A stretch of DNA of 64,000 bases from Pseudomonadota bacterium (GTDB lineage Bacteria > Pseudomonadota > Gammaproteobacteria > Burkholderiales > Sulfuriferulaceae), in NCBI GenBank assembly GCA_021845925.1, contig JAJZUW010000006.1:1-64000 (forward strand), given 5' to 3'. The notes under the pieces were generated by a model, which searched no databases, was not told the origin of the DNA, and was given only the letters and a program-made list of their open reading frames with translations. Of this stretch, positions 8,640 to 17,415 are shown one piece after another (position 1 is the stretch's first letter; each line of letters opens with the position of its first letter). The position numbers and the translations under genes are program-made.

Positions 8640-8966
8640 ATGCTTTCCGGGTATCGCCTTATGTGGGTAGTGGTGATGTTCGACTTACCCGTCGTCGAAA
8701 AGGTGGAGCGCAAGGCCGCTACGGATTTTCGCAATGCCTTGCTCGACATGGGATTTGAGATGTCACAGTTTTCCGTTTACATGCGTTTTTGCAGCAGCCA
8801 AAGCCAAGTTGACACCTACTGCGCACAGGTAGAAAAAAGTTTGCCTGTTGGCGGCAAAGTGAATATCCTTCAGTTCACCGATAAACAGTATGAACGCATC
8901 ATCACTTTTCGCGGAAAAGCCAAACAACCAAGCAAAAAATCACCTGACCAGTACGATCTTTTTTGA
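8640..8966 (+). CDS. cas2: Cas2
   Basis: A 108-residue Cas2, partner of Cas1 in spacer acquisition. The first strand MWVVVMFDLPV carries the conserved Asp15, followed by a ferredoxin-like fold pattern (RNALLDMGFEMSQFSVYMR). The tail ends in DQYDLF. It is the last cas gene, 70 bp before the first CRISPR repeat, with a palindromic hairpin between them. Confidence 0.95.
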   Translation: MLSGYRLMWVVVMFDLPVVEKVERKAATDFRNALLDMGFEMSQFSVYMRFCSSQSQVDTYCAQVEKSLPVGGKVNILQFTDKQYERIITFRGKAKQPSKKSPDQYDLF

Positions 8967-8985
8967 TGAAACCAACATTTCTTAC

Positions 8986-9030
8986 CGCCCAAAAACGCAA
9001 CAATCACTTGAATAATCAAGTGATTGTTGC
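8986..9030 (-). terminator. Palindromic hairpin between cas2 and the array, likely crRNA terminator
   Basis: A perfect 15-bp inverted repeat (8997-9011 GCAACAATCACTTGA with 9016-9030) surrounds a 4-nt loop. On the minus strand it is followed by GTTTTTGGG, so it could stop transcripts leaving the array leftward before they run antisense into cas2. On the plus strand no T-run follows. It ends 6 bp from the first repeat and might also mark the array boundary. Confidence 0.55.
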
Positions 9031-9036
9031 AATTCT

Positions 9037-9800
9037 AGTATAGCAGATTGGGATTTGCGCTCTGGCCGGAACGGAATCCATTGCCTCGCCAAAAGTTCGG
9101 ATAGTATAGCAGATTGGGATTTGCGCTCTGGCCGGAACCGTACCGAGATCGAACGCCTGACCGCTGAGAGTATAGCAGATTGGGATTTGCGCTCTGGCCG
9201 GAACTATGCTGTTGCGTCAACAACTGCCAACTGAAGTATAGCAGATTGGGATTTGCGCTCTGGCCGGAACTTACGGAATGAACGTCAGCACAGACAAACC
9301 AGTATAGCAGATTGGGATTTGCGCTCTGGCCGGAACGAGACTTGGGATAGTGTGTCTTGAGCTTGGAGTATAGCAGATTGGGATTTGCGCTCTGGCCGGA
9401 ACTATTGATTGGGCTGCAAGATTGACGGATTCAAGTATAGCAGATTGGGATTTGCGCTCTGGCCGGAACATAATCGGCATCATTCCGCCAAGAAGATTGC
9501 AGTATAGCAGATTGGGATTTGCGCTCTGGCCGGAACTCTTCGTCAGCATTTCAGCTGGCAATCTTGAGTATAGCAGATTGGGATTTGCGCTCTGGCCGGA
9601 ACACGAAGACAAGGTTTGTACCATACACATGCAGTATAGCAGATTGGGATTTGCGCTCTGGCCGGAACTGAATATGATCGCTCGGAATGGTGGGAATAAG
9701 TATAGCAGATTGGGATTTGCGCTCTGGCCGGAACAAGATCGTCGGAAATCGCCGCCAGGCGATCAGTATAGCAGATTGGGATTTGCGCTCTGGCCGGAAC
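9037..9800 (-). CRISPR. CRISPR array, 12 repeats of 36 bp and 11 spacers
   Basis: Repeats start at 9037, 9103, 9169, 9235, 9301, 9367, 9434, 9501, 9567, 9633, 9699 and 9765 and appear identical. Spacers are 30 bp, except the sixth and seventh (9403-9433, 9470-9500), which are 31 bp. In crRNA sense (minus strand) the repeat starts GTTCCGGCCAGAGCG and ends CAATCTGCTATACT. That orientation is fixed by the tracrRNA anti-repeat and the promoter-like repeat end. I saw no spacer matching elsewhere in this window by eye. Confidence 0.98.
9765..9773 (-). promoter_or_regulatory. Repeat-borne extended -10 promoter (first of 12)
   Basis: The minus strand reads TGCTATACT at the 3' end of the repeat, a TGn extended -10 plus TATACT. 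The same nonamer is in all 12 repeats. Transcription should begin about 6-8 nt into each spacer, giving crRNAs with roughly 22-24 nt of guide. This is the arrangement described for N. meningitidis (repeat ending TGCTACAAT). No -35 consensus is visible, as expected for extended -10 promoters. Confidence 0.65.
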
Positions 9801-10016
9801 AGATCGAGCGCCTGATGCCCCCTCTGTCAGTCAGCGGTTCCTTGAAATGTCTGCTGCACTTTTTGTTTACCTGCCGCTCTGCCTCGGATGACGCGGGCTG
9901 TGGCTCTAAGTCGGCAGGAGCCATGCAGATTGCACCCCAACCCGTCATTGACCAATGATGCGGTTTACACCCTCGACGTATATTGGTGTTTTGGCTCAAT
10001 GGTTCATTTCCAACCT
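9801..10016. other. Array flank, non-coding
   Basis: No credible gene. The first 20 bp or so resemble spacer 2 of the array (15 of 16 matching positions from AGATCGA), which suggests a spacer whose outer repeat was lost, or chance. The rest has only short open frames without family resemblance and leads into the helicase terminator. Confidence 0.45.
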
Positions 10017-10050
10017 CAAAAAAAAACGGAGCATGATGCTCCGTTTTTTG
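10017..10050 (-). terminator. Intrinsic terminator of the DEAD-box helicase gene
   Basis: AAAACGGAGCAT / ATGCTCCGTTTT forms a long stem with a minimal loop. On the minus strand a run of ten T residues follows it. It lies about 30 bp beyond the helicase stop codon. A T-run also follows on the plus strand, so it may work in both directions and insulate the CRISPR island. Confidence 0.85.
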
Positions 10051-10078
10051 ATGGGGTACGGTACACGGCCGTCAGCGA

Positions 10079-11812
10079 TCAGCTCCAGGAACGGTTGCCG
10101 CCCTTGAAGCCGGCTGATCGGGTTGTACCATTGCCATCGCGCCGTTGCGTCGTGGCAGGACGTCCCTCGCGACGCGGTGCGTGTTCGGCCGTGCCTCGAT
10201 TCCAGTGACCGCCCTCGGCCATACGGCCTTCTGCGGTGCGCGGACGATCTGCAAAACGATCATGTCGGGCGGCGTCATGTCCGCGTGGCGGAAAACGGTT
10301 GCCATCCACGTGACGGGGTTCACGGTTGCCATCCGCAAAGCGCGGTTCACGGTTGCCATCCGCAAAGCGCGGTTCACGATTGCCATCCACGTGACGAGGC
10401 TCGCGGTTGCCATCTGCGAAACGCGGTTCACGGTTGAACCGGTGTTCGCCCTGGACAGGCTGCCGGTCGCCACGACGGAAATCAGGCTGGCCGTGACGCG
10501 ATTCGCCATGGAAGGAACGGCCTTCGCCCTGGAAGCCACGCGACTCACCGCGACCAGCGCCGGCATAACCACGAGAATCATCCGAACCATGCCGTCCTTC
10601 ACCAAACGGACGACGCGGTCCGCCTTCGTTACGGTTGCGGAAACCGCCTCGCGGTGCCTGGCTGCGCGGTTTGAATTTCGGTTCCAGACCTTCGATGACC
10701 TGAACCGGAATCTGCTGACCGGTAAAGCGTTCGATCCGCTTCAGCTGCATGGCATCACGCGGACTGGCCAGCGATACGGCAATGCCATTGGCACCCGCAC
10801 GACCGGTGCGGCCAATGCGGTGGACATAGTCTTCCGGATTTTTGGGCAGGTCATAGTTGATGACATGGGAAATACCGGGCACATCCAGACCACGCGCGGC
10901 GACGTCTGTTGCCACCAGCAGACGGATATTGCCATGACGCATCTGGGTGATGGTGCGGTTGCGCGCACCCTGGTGCATATCGCCATGCAGGGCTGCGACG
11001 CGATGGCCTGCCGCCGACAGGTCATCAGCCAGCGAATCCGCATCCCGCTTGGTAGCGGTAAAAATGATGGCCTGGTTGATGCCGGCATCATTGACCAGAT
11101 GTGTCAGCAGCCGGTTCTTGTGCGCCAGATCATCCACATAATGCATATGCTGGGCGATGTTTTCGTGGCGAGCCTGCTGGTGCGCAATCTCGATGCGTTC
11201 CGGATTGTTCAGCAGTTCGGTTGCCAGACGGGCAATCGTGCCTTCGAAAGTTGCCGAAAACATGACGGTTTGCCGGGTGGCCGGTGTTGCCGAAGCAATG
11301 CGCTCAACGTCTTCGAAAAAGCCCATGTCCAGCATGCGGTCGGCTTCGTCCAGCACCAGCAGTTCCAGGCGGGAAAAATCGATCCGGCCGCGTTCGATAT
11401 GGTCAATCAGCCGGCCCGGCGTCGCCACAAGGACTTCGTACGGCTGCGACAACAGACGGTTCTGTACCGGATAAGGCATGCCCCCCAGCACGCTGACCAC
11501 TTTCACCCGACGCAGCTGGCGGCTGTATTTTTCGGCCGCCTGGGTGACCTGGATTGCCAGCTCACGGGTTGGTGTCAGCACCAGGACGCGCGGGCCACGC
11601 ACGTTGGATTCGGAGGGGGTGCTCAGCTTTTCCAGCGCGGGCAGCATGAATGCAGCCGTCTTGCCGGTACCGGTCTGTGCGGATGCCAGCAGGTCACGGC
11701 CTTGCAGAATAAGAGGGATCGCAGCCTGCTGGATAGGCGTTGCCTGGGTGTATTCCAGATCAGCCAGGGTACGAAGAATGGACGGATTCAATCCAAGCGT
11801 TTCAAAAGACAC
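10079..11812 (-). CDS. rhlE: DEAD-box RNA helicase, RhlE type, with arginine/glycine-rich tail
   Basis: ATP-dependent RNA helicase of 577 residues, cytosolic, with likely roles in ribosome assembly and RNA turnover. Motifs in order: Q motif (YTQATPIQQAAIP), Walker A (AQTGTGKT), PTREL, DEAD (VLDEADRM), SAT, then in the second RecA-like domain ATDVAARGLDVP and HRIGRTGRAG. The core ends near residue 380. The rest is a basic low-complexity tail with five tandem copies of a nine-residue unit (NREPRFADG-like). The start codon is GTG, with AAGGAAA about 7 nt upstream. The RhlE assignment over other DEAD-box families rests on the N-terminus and the tail. Confidence 0.9.
   Translation of the reverse strand: MSFETLGLNPSILRTLADLEYTQATPIQQAAIPLILQGRDLLASAQTGTGKTAAFMLPALEKLSTPSESNVRGPRVLVLTPTRELAIQVTQAAEKYSRQLRRVKVVSVLGGMPYPVQNRLLSQPYEVLVATPGRLIDHIERGRIDFSRLELLVLDEADRMLDMGFFEDVERIASATPATRQTVMFSATFEGTIARLATELLNNPERIEIAHQQARHENIAQHMHYVDDLAHKNRLLTHLVNDAGINQAIIFTATKRDADSLADDLSAAGHRVAALHGDMHQGARNRTITQMRHGNIRLLVATDVAARGLDVPGISHVINYDLPKNPEDYVHRIGRTGRAGANGIAVSLASPRDAMQLKRIERFTGQQIPVQVIEGLEPKFKPRSQAPRGGFRNRNEGGPRRPFGEGRHGSDDSRGYAGAGRGESRGFQGEGRSFHGESRHGQPDFRRGDRQPVQGEHRFNREPRFADGNREPRHVDGNREPRFADGNREPRFADGNREPRHVDGNRFPPRGHDAARHDRFADRPRTAEGRMAEGGHWNRGTAEHAPRREGRPATTQRRDGNGTTRSAGFKGGNRSWS
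10297..10431 (-). repeat. In-frame 27-bp tandem repeat, five copies, in the helicase tail
   Basis: Units start at 10297, 10324, 10351, 10378 and 10405. Copies two and three are identical (GGTTGCCATCCGCAAAGCGC...); the others differ at a few positions. Each encodes nine residues of the type NREPR[FH][AV]DG. The repeat length is a multiple of three, so copy-number change would keep the frame. Confidence 0.9.
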
Positions 11813-12215
11813 GATTTATTTCCTTGAGTAATATACGCACGGCAAAGCCGAACGCTACAGGCGGAAAACACCCGAGGCCGGCGCGAATTCATCGTCGCTA
11901 ACCGGATACAGGTGCGTTTGACGTGTTGCTTGAAACGCGGAAGGTCAGGGATCGATGCTGTCAGAGGAACCGGCAGAAACACCGGTTCATCAGGCAAACT
12001 GTCCGTGCAGAACAGTTGCCGCTGTGGGAGGTCTGGCTGGCTGGTCGTGACGAACCAGATGAACATCCCATAACAATGTGACGGGCATTTTACAGAATCC
12101 ACAGAAAGAAGCAAGCATTTTCACATGTTCTGCACCAGAGTCGTGTTACAATCCGGCGTTTTGTGAATTCATGGCCGGCAGTCCTGCCGGCGTGCCATTA
12201 CCCGGAATCGTCATC
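11813..12215. other. Divergent control region between rhlE and typA
   Basis: About 400 bp with no convincing gene; the open frame 12114-11788 on the minus strand overlaps the helicase start and shows no family features. On the plus strand TGTTACAAT (12144-12152) is an extended -10 suitable for typA, with a weak -35. The helicase seems to have a long untranslated leader, but its promoter was not found. Confidence 0.45.
12144..12152 (+). promoter_or_regulatory. Extended -10 of the typA promoter
   Basis: TGTTACAAT contains TGn plus TACAAT, 64 bp before the typA ATG. No clear -35 is visible, which extended -10 promoters can tolerate. Confidence 0.4.
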
Positions 12216-14021
12216 ATGTCCCGCCTGCTCCGTAACATCGCCATTATCGCCCACGTCGACCACGGCAAAACCACTCTGGTTGACAAACTGCTGCAACAGT
12301 CCGGCACCTTCGCCGCTCACCAGAGCGTTGGCGAACGGGTCATGGACAGCAACGACCTGGAAAAGGAACGTGGCATTACCATCACTGCCAAAAACACAGC
12401 ACTCAAATACCGCGACCACCACATCAACGTGGTTGACACACCGGGCCACGCCGACTTCGGCGGCGAAGTCGAACGGGTGCTGTCCATGGTGGATGGTGTC
12501 GTGCTGCTGGTGGATGCCGTGGAAGGCCCGATGCCGCAGACACGCTTTGTCACCCGCAAGGCGCTGGCACAGGGCCTGAAGCCGATTGTGGTGATCAACA
12601 AGATCGATCGCCCCGGCGCCCGGCCAGACTGGGTGATCAACGCGACTTTCGACCTGTTCGACAAACTGGGTGCGACCGACGAACAGCTGGATTTTCCTGT
12701 CGTCTATGCGTCGGCGCTCAACGGTTTTGCCAAGCTGGACATGAATGACAGCAACGACAACATGGATCCGCTGTTTGAAACCATCCTGAAACACGTGCCG
12801 CCTCCCCCCGGCAGCGCAGACGCTCCCCTGCAACTGCAGATTTCGGCACTGGACTATTCCAGCTTCGTAGGTCGCATCGGTATTGGCCGCATCCTGAACG
12901 GACGCATCAAGCCAGGCCAGGCTGTCGCTGTGATGGCTGGTCCGGAATCCGCGCCCAAGAGTGGAAGAATCAATCAGGTTCTTGGTTTTCACGGCCTCAA
13001 TCGCGTGCTGGTCGATGAAGCCGAGGCCGGCGACATCGTGCTGATCAACGGCATCGAGGAAATCGGCATTGGCGTGACCATCTGTGACAAGGACAATCCA
13101 CTGGCCCTGCCCTTGCTGAAAGTCGATGAGCCGACACTGACCATGAATTTCCAGGTCAACGATTCGCCACTGGCTGGCACGGAAGGCAAGTTTGTTACCA
13201 GCCGCCAGGTGCGCGACCGCCTGAATCGCGAACTGCTGACCAACGTGGCCCTGCGCGTCGAAGACACCTCCGACGCGGATACCTTTCTGGTTTCCGGTCG
13301 TGGCGAACTGCACCTGACCATCCTGCTGGAAAACATGCGCCGCGAAGGCTACGAAATTGCCGTTTCCAAACCACGTGTCGTGTTCAAGGAAATTGACGGA
13401 GAACGTCACGAACCGTATGAAGCACTGACCGTGGACGTGGAAGAAACCAACCAGGGTTCAGTCATGGAAGAACTGGGCCGTCGTCGTGGCGACCTGCAGG
13501 ACATGCAGCCCGATGGCCATGGCCGGGTTCGCCTGGAATACCGGATTCCGGCACGCGGCCTGATCGGCTTTCAGTCCGAATTCATGACCCTGACACGTGG
13601 CACCGGCATCATGGCCCACGTGTTTGACGAATACGGGCCGATGAAGGCCGACATGCCGAGCCGGCGCAATGGCGTGCTGATTTCGCAGGAAAACGGGGAA
13701 GCCGTTGCGTATGCCCTGTGGAAACTGGAAGACCGCGGCCGCATGTTTGTCAGCCCCGGCGACAAGCTGTACGAAGGCATGATCATCGGCATTCACAGCC
13801 GGGACAACGACCTGGTTGTCAATCCGATCAAGGGCAAGCAGTTGACCAACATTCGCGCATCCGGCACCGATGAAGCCGTTCGTCTGACACCACCAGTGAA
13901 ACTCACGCTGGAATCAGCGGTCGAATTCATCGAAGATGACGAACTGGTCGAAATCACGCCACAGTCCATTCGTCTGCGCAAGCGCTTCCTGACCGAAAAC
14001 GAACGCAAACGGAACCGTTAA
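12216..14021 (+). CDS. typA: Ribosome-associated GTPase TypA/BipA
   Basis: A 601-residue translational GTPase that binds the 70S ribosome and helps 50S assembly and stress adaptation. The P-loop is AHVDHGKTT, then switch text [19 protein letters not shown] and [13 protein letters not shown]-like domains III and V and the BipA-specific C-terminus follow ([20 protein letters not shown]). The open frame extends upstream to 12078, but the ATG at 12216 begins [17 protein letters not shown], the family start, and is preceded by GGAA. Confidence 0.95.
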   Translation: MSRLLRNIAIIAHVDHGKTTLVDKLLQQSGTFAAHQSVGERVMDSNDLEKERGITITAKNTALKYRDHHINVVDTPGHADFGGEVERVLSMVDGVVLLVDAVEGPMPQTRFVTRKALAQGLKPIVVINKIDRPGARPDWVINATFDLFDKLGATDEQLDFPVVYASALNGFAKLDMNDSNDNMDPLFETILKHVPPPPGSADAPLQLQISALDYSSFVGRIGIGRILNGRIKPGQAVAVMAGPESAPKSGRINQVLGFHGLNRVLVDEAEAGDIVLINGIEEIGIGVTICDKDNPLALPLLKVDEPTLTMNFQVNDSPLAGTEGKFVTSRQVRDRLNRELLTNVALRVEDTSDADTFLVSGRGELHLTILLENMRREGYEIAVSKPRVVFKEIDGERHEPYEALTVDVEETNQGSVMEELGRRRGDLQDMQPDGHGRVRLEYRIPARGLIGFQSEFMTLTRGTGIMAHVFDEYGPMKADMPSRRNGVLISQENGEAVAYALWKLEDRGRMFVSPGDKLYEGMIIGIHSRDNDLVVNPIKGKQLTNIRASGTDEAVRLTPPVKLTLESAVEFIEDDELVEITPQSIRLRKRFLTENERKRNR

Positions 14022-14101
14022 ACGCCTGACAGTAGCAATTTTGTGTAATGACGAATTCATGATAACTTGCTTTCATTCAATCAACTTAACCGGAGTCACT
14101 C

Positions 14102-14527
14102 ATGGCTGTTGAACGCACCCTTTCCATCATCAAACCCGATGCCGTTGCCAAAAATGTCATCGGCAAGATCTACCAGCGTTTTGAAGATGCCGGACTGAAG
14201 ATCATCGCCGCACGCATGATCCATCTTTCCCGCTCTGACGCCGAAGGCTTCTACGCGGTTCACCGCGAGCGTCCGTTCTTCAAGGATCTGGTCGACTTCA
14301 TGGTATCCGGTCCGGTGATGGTACAGGTTCTCGAAGGCGAAAACGCCGTGTTGACGAACCGCGACCTGATGGGCGCAACCGATCCGAAGAAGGCTGCACC
14401 TGGCACCATTCGCGCTGACTTTGCCGAAAGCATCGATGCCAATGCCGTGCACGGTTCCGATTCGCTGGAAAATGCAGCGATCGAAATTGCCTATTTCTTC
14501 CCGGCGCTCAACGTTTATTCGCGTTAA
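14102..14527 (+). CDS. ndk: Nucleoside diphosphate kinase
   Basis: Transfers the terminal phosphate between nucleoside di- and triphosphates through a phospho-histidine. The 141-residue protein has the canonical start [18 protein letters not shown] and the active-site motif NAVHGSDS with the catalytic His near residue 118. GGAG stands 7-8 nt before the ATG. It opens the long plus-strand run that continues with rlmN and pilW, an order common in betaproteobacteria. Confidence 0.97.
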   Translation: MAVERTLSIIKPDAVAKNVIGKIYQRFEDAGLKIIAARMIHLSRSDAEGFYAVHRERPFFKDLVDFMVSGPVMVQVLEGENAVLTNRDLMGATDPKKAAPGTIRADFAESIDANAVHGSDSLENAAIEIAYFFPALNVYSR

Positions 14528-14553
14528 GTGACGAACGCCAGACGAGCCGCGCC

Positions 14554-15705
14554 ATGCAAAACCTGCTGGATTTCGATCTTGCTGGCCTGACCGGCTACTT
14601 CGCCTCGCTGGGCGAAAAGCCGTTTCGCGCGCGACAGGTTGCCCGCTGGATCCACCAGTCGGGCGCAGCCGATTTTGCATGCATGACCGACCTCGCCAAA
14701 ACCCTGCGCGAAAAACTCCTGCAGCAGGCAGCCATCGTGCCTCCGCGCATGATGGCAGAACAGACTGCATCGGACGGCACGCGCAAGTGGCTGCTGGATG
14801 TCGGTGGCAAGAATGGCGTCGAAACCGTCTACATTCCCGAAACAAACCGCGGCACCCTGTGCATCTCGACCCAGGTGGGCTGCGCGCTGGATTGCAGCTT
14901 CTGCTCCACCGGCAAACAGGGGTTCAACCGCAACCTGTCGGTTGCCGAAATCATCGGTCAGTTGTGGTGGGTGAACCATGTGCTGCGTGAATCCGGCGAA
15001 GGCATCCGGACCCGGCAGACCGATGCCGGTTGTCTGGTCGATACCGATTCCGACCACGACGACCCGGCACCGCCCGACCGTATCGTCACCAATGTCGTGA
15101 TGATGGGCATGGGCGAGCCCCTGGCCAATTATGACAACACCATCACGGCATTGCGCCTGATGCTGGACGACAATGCCTACGGTCTGTCGAGACGGCGTGT
15201 CACGGTCAGCACTTCGGGACTGGTTCCTGCGATGGACCGGCTTGCCGAAGACTGCCCGGTAGCGCTGGCAGTTTCCCTGCACGCTCCCAATGACCAGCTG
15301 CGCGACCAGCTGGTGCCAATCAACCGGAAATACCCGCTGGCCGATCTGATGGCGGCCTGCCAGCGTTACCTCGATCACGCTCCGCGCGATTTCATCACAT
15401 TCGAATACATCCTGATCGACGGGGTGAATGACCGTGTCGAACATGCACGCGAACTGGTCCGGCTGACCAGAGACGTGCCCTGCAAGTTCAACCTGATTCC
15501 GTTCAACCCGTTTCCGGGCTCGGATTACCGGCGTTCGAGTCCGGAATCGCAGCGCGCATTCCGCGAAACCCTGGCGGAAGCCGGTCTGGTTGCCACCACG
15601 CGCAAGACCCGTGGCGATGACATCGACGCCGCATGCGGCCAACTGGCAGGCCGCGTGCAGGACAAAACCCGCAGAACCCTGCATCGAATCGAGGTAAACC
15701 GATGA
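14554..15705 (+). CDS. rlmN: Dual-specificity 23S rRNA/tRNA adenine C2-methyltransferase RlmN
   Basis: Radical-SAM enzyme that methylates C2 of A2503 in 23S rRNA and A37 in some tRNAs. The 383-residue protein has the CxxxCxxC cluster motif (CALDCSFC) followed by [10 protein letters not shown], the [14 protein letters not shown] motif, and the C-terminal resolving-cysteine region [13 protein letters not shown] short acidic insert (about residues 155-175, rich in Asp) is somewhat unusual. No clear ribosome binding site precedes the ATG. The stop overlaps the next start as ATGA. Confidence 0.95.
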   Translation: MQNLLDFDLAGLTGYFASLGEKPFRARQVARWIHQSGAADFACMTDLAKTLREKLLQQAAIVPPRMMAEQTASDGTRKWLLDVGGKNGVETVYIPETNRGTLCISTQVGCALDCSFCSTGKQGFNRNLSVAEIIGQLWWVNHVLRESGEGIRTRQTDAGCLVDTDSDHDDPAPPDRIVTNVVMMGMGEPLANYDNTITALRLMLDDNAYGLSRRRVTVSTSGLVPAMDRLAEDCPVALAVSLHAPNDQLRDQLVPINRKYPLADLMAACQRYLDHAPRDFITFEYILIDGVNDRVEHARELVRLTRDVPCKFNLIPFNPFPGSDYRRSSPESQRAFRETLAEAGLVATTRKTRGDDIDAACGQLAGRVQDKTRRTLHRIEVNR

Positions 15706-16490
15706 AACACCTGCTTTCCGTTTCCTTGTCGTTGTTCCTGTTATGCTCGTTTTCGCCGGTCTCGCAGGCGGATCCCTTCAATGACAACGGATCACAAACG
15801 CCGGTCGGTTCCAGCAACATCCAGCAGGAACGCGCCCGTATCCACACCGAGCTTGGCGCGGGTTTTTTCCAGCGCGGCCAGTACGCCATTGCCCTGAATG
15901 AACTGCACACTGCCCTGTCGGCCAACAGCAGCTATGCACCAGCCTACGATGTGCTGGGCCTGGTTCACATGGCGCTGGGCGAAAACGACAAGGCTGACAA
16001 AAATTTCCGCCGCGCCATCGACCTGGCACCGGGCAATCCGGATTTTCACAACAACTATGGCTGGTTTCTGTACAGCGTCAATCGCCTGGACGAAGCCCAG
16101 CAACAGTATGCCCTGGCCATCGCCGACCCGCTGTACAGCACGCCTCAGCTGGCTTTGTACAATGCTGGACTTTGTGCCATCAAACAGGGAAATCAGGACA
16201 AGGCCATCGAGTTCTTCGAGAGATCCCTGCAGCGCGACGACAATCAGCCTCAGGCCATCTATCAGCTGGCCAACCTGTACTATCAGAAGCAGCGTTACCA
16301 GGACGCCCGCAACCTGATCGATCACATCGGCTCTCCAGCCACTGCCAGTGCGCCAGTGTTGTGGCTCAGTCTGCGCATTGCCCGCCGGATGAACGATCAC
16401 GAGACAGAAACCAGCGATGCACTCCAGTTGAACAAACGGTTTCCGGCATCCGGCGAAACCCGGCTGCTGCAACAGGGGAAATTTGACTGA
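15702..16490 (+). CDS. pilW: Type IV pilus biogenesis TPR protein PilW/PilF
   Basis: A 262-residue exported protein. The N-terminus [24 protein letters not shown] is a signal peptide without a clear lipobox Cys at the expected place, whereas Pseudomonas PilF is a lipoprotein. At least four TPR units follow (for example [61 protein letters not shown]). PilF/PilW is the pilotin that places the PilQ secretin in the outer membrane. The ATG overlaps the rlmN stop and has GAGGT upstream. The location between rlmN and rodZ is typical for pilF/pilW. Confidence 0.88.
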   Translation: MKHLLSVSLSLFLLCSFSPVSQADPFNDNGSQTPVGSSNIQQERARIHTELGAGFFQRGQYAIALNELHTALSANSSYAPAYDVLGLVHMALGENDKADKNFRRAIDLAPGNPDFHNNYGWFLYSVNRLDEAQQQYALAIADPLYSTPQLALYNAGLCAIKQGNQDKAIEFFERSLQRDDNQPQAIYQLANLYYQKQRYQDARNLIDHIGSPATASAPVLWLSLRIARRMNDHETETSDALQLNKRFPASGETRLLQQGKFD

Positions 16491-17401
16491 TGGACGTGGC
16501 CGACCAATCCAGCGCAGCGAATCAGCCAGGCAGTCTGCTTGCTGCTGCCCGTGTGGCGGCTGGCTTGTCGCCAGATGACGTGGCCATGCGTCTGAAGCTG
16601 CACGTGCGCCAGATTGCGGATATCGAAGCCAACAGGTTCGACAGTCTGGGCCTGGCGTTCAGCCGTGGATTTGTACGCAGCTACGCGAAGCTTCTGGGTA
16701 TGGATGCAGATGCAATCGTGCGCTTGCTGCCCAGCGCCACCGAACGGCAAATCAATGTTGCCAGCCAGCGCATCCCGCTCAACCGCAAGACACCAAAGCT
16801 CTGGCCATGGCTGGCTGGCATTCTGCTGGTTGTGCTTCTGGCGGCCCCCTGGTTTGTCTATCAATGGATGTCATCGGACGACCACGCCCACAACAACCCG
16901 CAGCCTGTTGTTCCACCAGCCCATTCGTCAATGGACAACACGCCGGTCAGCCCTGCACCAACCAGCCAGCCAGGCCCTGCTGCCGCCGTGCCAGCACAAC
17001 CTGGCGCTTCGCTTCCGGCAACGCCGGCACCACAGCCAGATGCCAACCCAACGCATACGGATACGCCATCGGCTGGTACCACCCCGGTCAGCACGGCGCG
17101 TCCGCTGCCTGCCGCGGCCACCCCGGCATTGCCAGCCACACAGGTAGCGCCCGCGAACGCGGCAACCAACCATCTCCAGCTTGATTTCACCGGCGATGCC
17201 TGGGTCAGCATCCATGATGACCAGAACCATGTGCTGACCGCTCGTCTGTACCATGCCGGCGAAACCGCGCGGCTGGATTTCACTGGCAAGGCAAGACTTG
17301 TGATCGGCAATTCCGCCCAGGTCAGTGCCAGCCTGAATGGACAGCCGGTCAACCTTGCCGCGTGGACCAACGTCAAAGTCGCTCGTCTCAGCCTGCCGTA
17401 A
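16490..17401 (+). CDS. rodZ: Cell-shape protein RodZ-like (HTH plus DUF4115)
   Basis: A 303-residue bitopic inner-membrane protein. Residues about 13-80 form a Cro/C1-type HTH of the RodZ class ([20 protein letters not shown]). One membrane helix follows ([18 protein letters not shown]), then a long Pro/Ala/Thr-rich periplasmic linker and a C-terminal DUF4115 beta domain ([19 protein letters not shown]). RodZ links MreB to the elongasome. The ATG shares its A with the pilW TGA stop, so the two are coupled. Confidence 0.9.
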   Translation: MDVADQSSAANQPGSLLAAARVAAGLSPDDVAMRLKLHVRQIADIEANRFDSLGLAFSRGFVRSYAKLLGMDADAIVRLLPSATERQINVASQRIPLNRKTPKLWPWLAGILLVVLLAAPWFVYQWMSSDDHAHNNPQPVVPPAHSSMDNTPVSPAPTSQPGPAAAVPAQPGASLPATPAPQPDANPTHTDTPSAGTTPVSTARPLPAAATPALPATQVAPANAATNHLQLDFTGDAWVSIHDDQNHVLTARLYHAGETARLDFTGKARLVIGNSAQVSASLNGQPVNLAAWTNVKVARLSLP

Positions 17402-17415
17402 TCACTGATCAAACC

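Noticed and set aside
8967-9036. csn2 or cas4 that would make the locus type II-A or II-B
   Set aside because: Only 70 bp remain between cas2 and the array, and no other cas gene was found upstream or downstream; hence II-C.
9035-9736. Open frames across the CRISPR array encoding repeated SGQSANPNLLY or FRPERKSQSAIL blocks
   Set aside because: They are translations of the 36-bp repeat; no ribosome binding site or family match, and the array explains them.
10145-11827. 560-codon open frame antisense to the DEAD-box helicase
   Set aside because: The opposite strand encodes a complete helicase with all motifs; this is a GC-rich shadow frame.
11788-12114. 108-codon minus-strand frame between typA and rhlE
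   Set aside because: It overlaps the helicase start in another frame and shows no family resemblance or ribosome binding site; treated as leader or control DNA.
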